From: Duganella radicis
GTDB taxonomy: Bacteria > Pseudomonadota > Gammaproteobacteria > Burkholderiales > Burkholderiaceae_D
NCBI RefSeq assembly: GCF_009720825.1
Contig: NZ_WNKY01000026.1
Location: 1-64,000, forward strand
Length of the DNA: 64,000 bases
Direction: 5' to 3'
Shown here: in pieces, positions 27,601 through 33,829 of the stretch
Numbering within the stretch: position 1 is the first letter of the stretch
How the letters are laid out: the number at the start of each line of letters is the position of its first letter
Program-made: the position numbers and the translations under genes
Notes under the pieces: generated by a model
Told to the model about the DNA's origin: nothing
Databases searched by the model: none
Seen by the model: only the letters and a program-made list of their open reading frames with translations

Positions 27601-30600
27601 AGTGGGCGCGCTGGGCACGGCGCAAGTGCAGGCGCTGGAAACCCAGGACCTGGCCGCGCTGCGCAGCGCGCAGCTGCAACTGCTGAACAGCGACCAGCTG
27701 CAAGCCATCACCACCAGCCAGTTGCAGGCGATGGGCACGGCCCAGATCGCGACCCTGGCCACGGCGCAAGTGCAGTCGCTGCTGAGCGCGCAGATCGCCG
27801 CGCTGACCACGCAACAGATCAGCACCCTGGCCACCAACCAGATCGCCAATCTGCTGAACGGCCAGCTGGGCGCGTTCAGCACCGACGACATGGCGGCGCT
27901 GAAAACCGCGCAGGTGCAGTCGCTGCGCACCGCGCAAGTGGCGCTGCTCAGCACCGACCAGGTGTTCGCCCTGACCAGCAACCAGGTCGCCGCCCTGAGC
28001 ACCGCCCAGCTGTCGGCCCTCAGTTCCGATCAGGTGGCCGCCTTCGGCACCGAGGATTTCGCCGCCCTGAGCGTGACCCAGCTTACCGTGCTGGGCTCGC
28101 TGACCAACCTCAGCACCGACCAGATCCAGGCCCTCACCACGGCCCAGATCGCCGGCATGAGCACGGCCCAGATCGCCGCCCTGACCACCAGCCAGGTGGT
28201 CGCCCTGACCACGCGCCAGATCGGCGCCGTCAGCAACGCCGGCGTCGGCGCGCTGACCAGCGACCAGCTGCGTGCGCTGGAACTGGAAGACCTGGCCGCG
28301 ATGAAGACCGCGCAGATCGCCGCGCTGGACGCGTCGCAGGTGGCGCAGCTGAGCACCGACCAGATCGCCGCCCTGACCAGCCAGCAAGTCGGCAGCCTGC
28401 TGACCGCGCAGGTGACGGCGCTCGGTACGGCGCAGGTGCAAGCGCTGTCGGCCGACGACATGGTGGCGCTGAAAACCGCGCAGGTGGCCGTGCTCAACAG
28501 CGATCAGCTGGCGGCGCTGTCCGCCAGCCAGCTGCAGGTCCTGTCCGGCACCCAGCTGAACGCGCTGGGCAGCCTGCAAGTGCAGGCGCTGAGCACCGAC
28601 CAGATCGTCGCCCTGACCACCCAGCAATACGCGCTGCTGGGCACGGCGCAGGTGGCGGCCCTGAGCACCGGGCAACTGAGCGCGATCGAACAGGAAGACC
28701 TGGCCGCGCTGAAAACCCTGCAACTGTCCCTGCTCGGCACCGACCAGATCCAGGCGCTGGCGCCGGACCGCGTCGGCGTGCTGAGCACGGCGCAGGCGCA
28801 GGCGCTGACCAGCGTCCAGCTGCAAGCGCTGACCTCGGCGCAGATCCAGTCGCTCAGCACGGCAGACCTGGCCGCCCTGCGCGGCGCGCAAGTCGCCGCC
28901 CTCAACACCAACCAGCTGAACCAGCTGCTCGACTACCAGCTGCAAGCGTTCGGCCTGACCCAGCTGGGCGCGCTCAGCAGCACGCAGCTGCAAGCGCTGA
29001 GCAGCGACCAGATCATCGCCCTCGGCACCGCCCAGTACCGCCTGCTGAGCACCAGCCAGCTGACCCTGCTCAGCTCGGACCAGCTGGCGGCGCTGGAACT
29101 GGACGACCTGAACGCCCTGACCAGCGCCCAGATCGCCGCCCTGACCACCCAGCAGATCAGCCAGCTCGACCTGGCCCACATCGGCGCGCTGACGACGGCG
29201 CAGACGGCCGCGCTGGGCACGGCCCAGCTGGTGGCGCTGTCGACCACCCAGTTCCAGGCGCTCAGCACCGACGACGTGGCCGCGCTCGGCAGCAGCCAGA
29301 TCGGCACCCTGACCACCGATCAGCTGGTCAACCTGACCCTGGACCAGTTGCAAAACCTGGGCACCGCCCAGATCGACGCGCTGAGCTCGGCGCAAGCGGC
29401 CGCGCTGACCACCGACCAGATCGCCGCGCTGACGCTGACCCAGGTGGACAATATCGGCACGCGCCAGTTGAACGCCCTCAGCAGCGACCAGATCGCCGCC
29501 ATCAGCACCGCCAACTTCAGCACCCTGTCCGGCGTGCAGATCGGCGCGCTGAACGCGGCCCAGTTCGGCGCCATCACCACCGACCAGATGGTGGCCCTGA
29601 GCAGCGCCCAGGCGGTCGGCCTGAGCACCGCGCAGATCGCCGCCCTCAGCAGCGACCAGCTGGACGCGCTGGAAACCGCCGACCTGGTGGTGCTGAAGAC
29701 CGCGCAGATCGCCGCCATCGGCACCGCCAACGTGGCCGCGCTGACCACCGACATGGTCAGCGTGCTGACCACGGCGCAATTCTCGGTCCTCAGCAGCGAC
29801 CAGGTGGCCGCCCTGCAAACCGACCAGATCGTCGCCCTGAGCACGGCCCAGGTGGTCACGTTGAGCTCGGCGCAAATCAGCGGCCTCGGCGCCGACCAGA
29901 TCAGCGCGCTCTCGACGGACGACTTCCTGGCCCTGCGCAGCGCCCAGCTGGCCGGCTTCAACAGCGCCCAGTTCGCAGCCCTGACCAGCGACCAGCTCAA
30001 CGCCCTGTCGACCAGCGCCTTCACCGCCCTCAGCACCGCCGTGCTGGGCGCGTTGACCGCCGCCCAGCTGTCGCAGCTGCGCACCGCGCAAATCAGCGCC
30101 ATGACCAGCGCCCAGGCGGTGTCGCTCAGCACCGACCAGCTGAGCGCGCTGACCACCGACCAGTTTGGCGTGCTGGGCACCAACGCCCTGCGCGCCCTGC
30201 AATCGGACCAGTTCGGCGCCCTGACCACCGACCAGATCGTGGCCCTGAGCACCCAGCAGGTGCGCGCCCTGAACAGCGTGCAGCTGGCCGGCCTGAACAC
30301 CACCCAAGTGACGGCGCTGGAAACGGCCGACCTGGCGGCCTTCACCACCGCCCAGTTCAACCTGCTCAACACCGACCAGCTCCAGGCCCTGCTGACCGAT
30401 CAGCTGGCCTCGCTGTCGACCGCGCAGCTCAGCACCCTGACCACCGACCAGATCGCCTCTGGCCTGAACACCGACCAGATCGTGGCGCTGACCACGGCGC
30501 AGGCGGCCGCGCTGGCGACCAGACAGGTGGCGGCCCTGACCACCGACCAGATCGTGGCGCTGGAAACGGCCGACCTGTCCTCCTTCGGCACGCGCCAGAT

Positions 30601-33600
30601 GGTGGCGCTGACCAGCGACCAGATCGGCGTGCTCAACAGCGACCAGTTGAACAGCCTGACCACGGCCGAACTGGGCGCCCTGACCACCAGCCAGCTGATC
30701 AACGGCCTCACCACCGACCAGCTGACGGCGCTGGCCACCGCGCAGCTGAACCTGCTGAGCACCAACCAGCTGACTTACGGCCTCAGCAGCGACGCCATCG
30801 CCAGCCTGACCACCGACCAGGTCGCCTCGCTGCGCACCGCGCAGCTGGCCGGCCTGGCCACGGCGCAGGTGGCGGCGCTGACCACCGACCAGATCGTGGC
30901 GCTGGGCACCCAGCAGGCCGCCACCCTGAGCACCCAGCAAGTGACCTCGCTCACCACCGACCAGGTGGTGGCGCTGGAAACGGCCGACCTGTCGTCCTTC
31001 ACCACGCGCCAGATGGTGGCGCTGAACACCGACCAGGTCACTGCCCTGACCACCGACCAGCTGAACAGCCTGACCACCACCGGGCTGGCCGCGCTGACCA
31101 CCAGCCAGATCGGCTACGGCTTGACCACCGACCAGCTGGCCGCGCTGGACAGCGGCCACATCAGCGCAATGACCACCCTGCAGCTGGTGTATGGCGTCGG
31201 CGCCGGCGCCATCGCGGCCTTGACCACCGACCAGATCGGCGCCCTGCGCACCGCCCAGACCGCCTACCTGAGCACGCTGCAAGTGCAAGCCTTGAGCACC
31301 GACCAGATCGTGGCCCTGAGCACGGCGCAGGCGTCCACCCTCAGCACCCAGCAGATCGCCGCCCTCACCGACGACCAGGTGGCGGCGCTGGAAACGGCGG
31401 ACCTGAACGCCCTCGTCACGCGTCAGATCGCCGCCCTGCAAGCGGCCCAGGTGGCCGCGCTGGGCAGCGACCAGTTGAACGCGCTTGGCACCAGCCAGCT
31501 GCAAGCCCTCGGCACCAGCCAGTTGTATAACGGCCTCGGCACCGCGCAGGTGGCGGCGCTGGACACCGCCCACATCGAGGCGTTCAGCACCCAGCAACTG
31601 GCCTACGGCTTCAGCGTCGACCAGCTGAACGCCCTGACCAGCGACCAGATCCAGGCGCTGCGCACGGCCCAGATCGCCGGCCTGAGCACGCTGCAAGCCG
31701 GCGGCCTCAGCACCGACCAGATCGCCGCCCTTGGCACCGCGCAGATGACCGGCTTCAACACCGCGCAAATGGCGGCGCTGACCGCCGACCAGCTGGCCAC
31801 CCTGAGCACCGCGCAAGTGGCCGCCATCGACACCCAGGACATCGCGGCCCTGAGCGCCGGCCAGTTCACCGGCCTCAGCACCGATCAAACGGTGGCGCTG
31901 ACCACGGCCCAGGTGCGCGGCCTGAAAACCGCGCAGATCAACGCCATCGATGGCAGCCAGCTCGGCGTATTCACCAGCGACCAGCTGCAAGCGCTGAGCA
32001 CGCAGCAGGCGGCCGCGCTCAGCGCCAGCGCCGTGCTGGGCCTGTCGACCACGCAAATCAACGTCCTGACCACGGCCGCGGTGGCCGCGCTGGGCACGCT
32101 GCCGCTGTCCAGCATGGACGTCAGCCAGCTGCCAGGCCTGAACACCAGCCAGATCCAGGCCCTGACCAGCGCCCAGCTGGGCGCCATGACGGCCGACCAG
32201 CTGTACGCCTTCAGCACCAGCCAGATCGCCGCCCTGCGCACCACCCAGATCGGCTACCTGAACACCACCCAGCTGGCCGGCCTGTCCAACACCCAAGTGC
32301 AGGCGCTGACCACCAGCCAGATCGCCTCGATCAAGCTGAGCCAGCTGACCGCGCTCACCATCGACCAGATGGGCGCGCTGGGTTCGGACCAGCTGCAAGC
32401 GCTGACCACCGCGCAGGTCCAGACCCTGTCGATCACCCAGCTGACCGCGCTGAGCACGCCGCAAGCGGGCTACCTCAGCACCCGGCAGATGGCGGCGCTG
32501 AAAAACGCGCAGATCGGCGCGCTGGACGCGACCCAGATCTACGGCTTCACCACCGACCAGCTGGACGCCCTGAGCACCAGCCAGCTGGGCGCGCTGACCG
32601 CCGCCCAGATCGGCTACCTGTCGACCACCCAGATCGCCGGCCTGACCACCAACCAGGTGGCCGGCCTGAAGACCAGCCAGCTGGTGGTGTTCACCGACGC
32701 CCAGTTGCAAGCCTTCACCACCGACCAGACGCCAGCACTGGCGGTGACCGGCCTCAGTTCGCTGACGCTGGCCCAGGCCAACGCCTTCAGCACGGCCCAG
32801 GTGGCGGTGATGAGCACCAGCCAGACCATGGCCTTCAACGCCTCGTCCAGCAACTACGCCACCCCGCTGATCCTCGACCTGGACGGCAACGGCGTGCAAA
32901 CGCTGGGCCTCGACGCCGGCGTGCGGTTCGACATCCGTGGCGAAGGGCAGCAAGTCAACACCGGCTGGGTCGACCGCCACGACGGCCTGCTGGCCCTGGA
33001 CCGCAATGGCGACGGCGTCATCAACGACGGCGGCGAACTGTTCGGCAGCGCCACCGTGCTGGCCGACGGCGGCAAGGCGCCGGACGGCTACGCCGCCCTG
33101 CGCGCGCTGGACAGCAACGGCGACGGCGTGATCGACAGCGCCGACCAGGCCTGGGGCGCGCTGCGCGTGTGGGTGGACAGCAACTCGGACGGCGTCAGCC
33201 AGGCGGGCGAGCTGAACACGCTGGAACAATTGCACATCGCCGCCATCGGCACTGGCGCCGACGCCACGCTGGTGCGGCAGAACGGCAACCTGATCGGGCT
33301 GACCTCGCACTACACCAGCAGCGACGGCAGCACCCACGCCAGCGCCGACGTCTGGTTCCGCGCCCAGCAAGCAACTTTGCAACAGCAAGTGAGTGGCCTG
33401 AGCAGCGCAATCGCCAGCTACGCCGCCGGCGGCGGCAGCGCCCCTGCGGCGCAAACGCAACAGCTGGAGCACGTCACTGCGCCGGCCACGACCGCGCTGG
33501 CCGAAGCCATCGGTCAGTACCGCGCGGCGCAAGGGCTGCAAGGCCACGCCGACGCCCTCACCGGCAAAGCGCGCAGCGACGAACACAGCACCAGCTGGTT

Positions 33601-33619
33601 CGCCGTCCCCAACCGCTAA
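21632..33619 (+). CDS. Giant octad-repeat protein with FrpC-like C-terminal module (3995 aa)
   Basis: From residue 8 to about 3735 the protein is an almost unbroken run of roughly 460 eight-residue units, consensus L-[ST]-T-[DAQ]-Q-[IVL]-x-A, for example LTTDQIVALSTAQAAAL. A marker unit with Glu at position 2 and Asp in place of Gln (LETADLAA), followed by a unit with Lys/Arg at position 2, recurs at 7- and 10-unit intervals. Some units gain one residue (ASGL, TYGL). I saw no cysteine and very few aromatic residues in the repeats. Residues 3744-3890 hold a module like that of Neisseria FrpC: TPLILDLDGNG, GLLALDRNGDGVINDG, ELFGS, DSNGDGVIDSAD, VWVDSNSDG. The end has ADVWFRA and a long Ala/Gln-rich tail. 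No signal peptide and no RTX GGxGxDxxx nonapeptides are present. Type I secretion and a surface or adhesin role are inferred. Confidence 0.9.
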   Translation: MSLIISGLNTDQIASLQTNQVALLTTADIGQLSTLQMTAFNTDQLAALTSSQLRALSVQNLQALNTDQLGHGFTTRQIQALTTAQFTSLTTLQLTAGLISDQFAALTTAQLNALNASQFALIASDDIAALRSAQVAAIGTTLLRTLTSNQIVALTSDQLVALQTGQVASLTTAQVAAIETADFGALSTRQLNALGASQLNALSAGQLAALGTRQTASLGTAQISLLSTAQLAAIGTTGLSTLQTRQIAALSTAQFAALDSDQIVALGTAQALALNTLQLGQMSAAQLAAMETRDLAVLKSQQLRVLATSAIAALTTDQVASMTTAQIASLTSAQVRSLDSDQIIALTTAQAAALSTAQMQALSNSQLAALETADIAALKSTQLNALGSAQLNALGSDQIASLSTQQAANLATAQIAVLSTAQVAALATQDLAALRTQQIAALTTAGVAALSTDQVAALKTAQAAALSSQQLAALDSNQVGALESADLAAIRTSQINGLGSAGVAVLSTDQVAALATAQLAALGSNQLSALNSDQIAALRTAQASALTTQQIASLGSAQIAALETRDLRALRTVQISSLTTAQIAALNTDQIANLGTQQIAALTTRQFATLSTDQIVALTTQQVVALTTQQLSQMSATQLAAMEPQDFGAFRSQQLAALGTAATAVLSTSQLDALGTAPIGAMSTVQVRGLSTDQIIALSSAQLAALTTAQVAALSNSQLAAIETADLAAMRTAQLAVLGTAQLNALDTNQIIALTTAQSASLGTQQIAGLSTTQLAAMETADLAALRTQQVAALASAGIAALGTAQIAALGSAQIRALQTAQEAALGSDQIAVLGSAQAAGLGTQQIAALSSMQVQALRTDTFANLSTQQIAALATAAVAALTTDQIVALGTAQAGALLSQQLAALSTDQLAALENSDLAALRTNQLNGLGTATMAALGTAQVAALGTAQVAALSTRQLGALSSDQIAGLTTAQAAALSTQQIASLSTNQIGAMETADLAALRTAQIAALGTNQLMALGTAQIVGLSSQQVAALTTRQVAVLTTDQILAMQAAALAALQSQQVVALSTNASAALSTAQVAALSTAVLSAFSTSQIALLSTDQIVALTTQQSAALTTRQVGALTTDQLSALETQDLAAFSTAQIVALNSNQIGALGTAHIAALRSQQVGALSTVQVASLNTDQLRALESADLAALRTQQMLALGSNAVAALTTAQVAALSTNLLAVLTTTQVGALTTDQIVALGTAQAGALATRQVAALSTDQLAALETQDLAALRTAQIAALGSDHIATLSTDQIGALRSQQVAALNSQQLAALSGAQLVAMSSADLAALQTKNVGALGTAAVAALTTAQVAALTTGVLAALGTGQAAALTTDQIVALSTAHIGALTTADLAALSTDQVNALETRDFAALKTAQLVALTSDQIGALSTALIVALTTAQAAALTPAQLNALSTDQLAAMEAQDFAALKTSQLLGLGTKGIATLSTAQIAGLTTTQVAQLTSDQIQILSSAQLGALTTAQAVSLTTAQIGYLLTEQVAVLTTADWAALKTAQLNALNSNQIGAVTTSQIVALSSQQAAALSTRQLAAFSTSQLNAMEAADLGALGSHQIASLSTAAIAALDLSLLAVLKTQQTAALGSDQLQALGTAQIAALSTLQASTLTTAQVAVLTSAQVQALETDDLSAFKTAQIAALGSEQVAQLTTSQIVALRSQQVAALSSRQLNALTSDQVVAIETRDLGALGSAQMSGLGTELLTTLTTAQLQALSTAQIAALGTSQLRALGTAQIAALSTLQAAGLGTAHLQALSSDQLQALATQDLAALRTAQIAALTTSQIASLSTAQAAALSTLQVSNLGSAQLQALGSDQLQALDAADIAALKTAQMAALGTDQLNALRSEQFIALGSLQLNALTTAQFQSLDSAHIAALGTLQASGLSSTQVQALSASQLAALETEDLAAMKTAQISSLRTSQIVLLNSSQIASLTTQQASALTSQQVGALGTAQVQALETQDLAALRSAQLQLLNSDQLQAITTSQLQAMGTAQIATLATAQVQSLLSAQIAALTTQQISTLATNQIANLLNGQLGAFSTDDMAALKTAQVQSLRTAQVALLSTDQVFALTSNQVAALSTAQLSALSSDQVAAFGTEDFAALSVTQLTVLGSLTNLSTDQIQALTTAQIAGMSTAQIAALTTSQVVALTTRQIGAVSNAGVGALTSDQLRALELEDLAAMKTAQIAALDASQVAQLSTDQIAALTSQQVGSLLTAQVTALGTAQVQALSADDMVALKTAQVAVLNSDQLAALSASQLQVLSGTQLNALGSLQVQALSTDQIVALTTQQYALLGTAQVAALSTGQLSAIEQEDLAALKTLQLSLLGTDQIQALAPDRVGVLSTAQAQALTSVQLQALTSAQIQSLSTADLAALRGAQVAALNTNQLNQLLDYQLQAFGLTQLGALSSTQLQALSSDQIIALGTAQYRLLSTSQLTLLSSDQLAALELDDLNALTSAQIAALTTQQISQLDLAHIGALTTAQTAALGTAQLVALSTTQFQALSTDDVAALGSSQIGTLTTDQLVNLTLDQLQNLGTAQIDALSSAQAAALTTDQIAALTLTQVDNIGTRQLNALSSDQIAAISTANFSTLSGVQIGALNAAQFGAITTDQMVALSSAQAVGLSTAQIAALSSDQLDALETADLVVLKTAQIAAIGTANVAALTTDMVSVLTTAQFSVLSSDQVAALQTDQIVALSTAQVVTLSSAQISGLGADQISALSTDDFLALRSAQLAGFNSAQFAALTSDQLNALSTSAFTALSTAVLGALTAAQLSQLRTAQISAMTSAQAVSLSTDQLSALTTDQFGVLGTNALRALQSDQFGALTTDQIVALSTQQVRALNSVQLAGLNTTQVTALETADLAAFTTAQFNLLNTDQLQALLTDQLASLSTAQLSTLTTDQIASGLNTDQIVALTTAQAAALATRQVAALTTDQIVALETADLSSFGTRQMVALTSDQIGVLNSDQLNSLTTAELGALTTSQLINGLTTDQLTALATAQLNLLSTNQLTYGLSSDAIASLTTDQVASLRTAQLAGLATAQVAALTTDQIVALGTQQAATLSTQQVTSLTTDQVVALETADLSSFTTRQMVALNTDQVTALTTDQLNSLTTTGLAALTTSQIGYGLTTDQLAALDSGHISAMTTLQLVYGVGAGAIAALTTDQIGALRTAQTAYLSTLQVQALSTDQIVALSTAQASTLSTQQIAALTDDQVAALETADLNALVTRQIAALQAAQVAALGSDQLNALGTSQLQALGTSQLYNGLGTAQVAALDTAHIEAFSTQQLAYGFSVDQLNALTSDQIQALRTAQIAGLSTLQAGGLSTDQIAALGTAQMTGFNTAQMAALTADQLATLSTAQVAAIDTQDIAALSAGQFTGLSTDQTVALTTAQVRGLKTAQINAIDGSQLGVFTSDQLQALSTQQAAALSASAVLGLSTTQINVLTTAAVAALGTLPLSSMDVSQLPGLNTSQIQALTSAQLGAMTADQLYAFSTSQIAALRTTQIGYLNTTQLAGLSNTQVQALTTSQIASIKLSQLTALTIDQMGALGSDQLQALTTAQVQTLSITQLTALSTPQAGYLSTRQMAALKNAQIGALDATQIYGFTTDQLDALSTSQLGALTAAQIGYLSTTQIAGLTTNQVAGLKTSQLVVFTDAQLQAFTTDQTPALAVTGLSSLTLAQANAFSTAQVAVMSTSQTMAFNASSSNYATPLILDLDGNGVQTLGLDAGVRFDIRGEGQQVNTGWVDRHDGLLALDRNGDGVINDGGELFGSATVLADGGKAPDGYAALRALDSNGDGVIDSADQAWGALRVWVDSNSDGVSQAGELNTLEQLHIAAIGTGADATLVRQNGNLIGLTSHYTSSDGSTHASADVWFRAQQATLQQQVSGLSSAIASYAAGGGSAPAAQTQQLEHVTAPATTALAEAIGQYRAAQGLQGHADALTGKARSDEHSTSWFAVPNR
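21653..32840 (+). repeat. Array of 24-bp (8-residue) units with 408-bp (17-unit) higher order
   Basis: The coding repeats have a basic period of 24 bases. Marker Glu-position codons start at 23798, 23966, 24206, 24374, 24614, 24782, 25022 and so on to 29912, with spacings alternating 168 and 240 bases. The one exception is 234 at 28046-28280. Nucleotide sequence differs freely between units, so the array is old and the protein pattern is what is conserved. After about 30320 the spacing becomes 414 bases through inserted Gly residues. Confidence 0.9.
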
Positions 33620-33629
33620 AACCCCCGAC

Positions 33630-33710
33630 CCGGGGTCAGTTCTTGCAATCCAACACGAGCCCAGCCATGTAACGGCTGGGCTCGTGTTGGATTGCAAGAA
33701 CTGACCCCGG
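33630..33710. repeat. Second long perfect hairpin with CCGGGGTCAG ends
   Basis: Perfect 37-bp arms (33630-33666 and 33674-33710) around the 7-base loop ATGTAAC. The outer ends and an inner CAACACGA match the hairpin at 14781-14870, while the stem top differs. It lies 10 bases after the giant gene's stop and can serve as its terminator. Confidence 0.9.
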
Positions 33711-33763
33711 ATTGCTAAATGGGGAGCAGTGGGGGTTTTACAGTCTTGCTCCTGAGCCAAAAG

Positions 33764-33794
33764 TTGCCCCGTAGCTGGCAACAAAAGGTATGAT
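33764..33794 (+). promoter_or_regulatory. Candidate promoter of the glycosylation cluster
   Basis: TTGCCC (33764-33769) and TATGAT (33789-33794) are 19 bases apart, ahead of the ATG at 33830. A dyad GTTGCC/GGCAAC (33763-33768 and 33777-33782) overlaps the -35 and spacer and might be an operator. The spacing is longer than ideal. Confidence 0.35.
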
Positions 33795-33829
33795 AGGGCC
33801 TACCTTTTTGTGCACTCCCAAGCTCAGCT

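Noticed and set aside
26257-31530. A 1757-codon plus-strand frame inside the giant gene
   Set aside because: It is the shifted reading of the same repeats (Arg/Pro/Ala/His-rich) without domain features or its own start signal.
21653-32840. Possible CRISPR-like or satellite array because of the 24-bp period
   Set aside because: The units are contiguous, coding, vary freely at synonymous sites and lack spacers; the protein pattern explains the period.
32861-33300. Classical RTX nonapeptide (GGxGxDxxx) toxin
   Set aside because: No such nonapeptides are present in either giant; only the FrpC-like EF-hand-type module is seen.
21632-33619. Ice-nucleation-type octapeptide protein
   Set aside because: Both have 8-residue periods, but the consensus here (L-[ST]-T-x-Q-[IVL]-x-A) does not match AGYGSTxT and lacks its Tyr/Gly pattern.
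21653-33784. A minus-strand open frame of over 4000 codons antiparallel to the first giant repeat gene
   Set aside because: It has no ribosome binding site or recognisable domain, and its Gly/Arg/Gln/Leu-rich product is the expected antisense reading of GC-rich 24-base repeats that never meet a stop. The plus frame has a start signal and a known C-terminal module.
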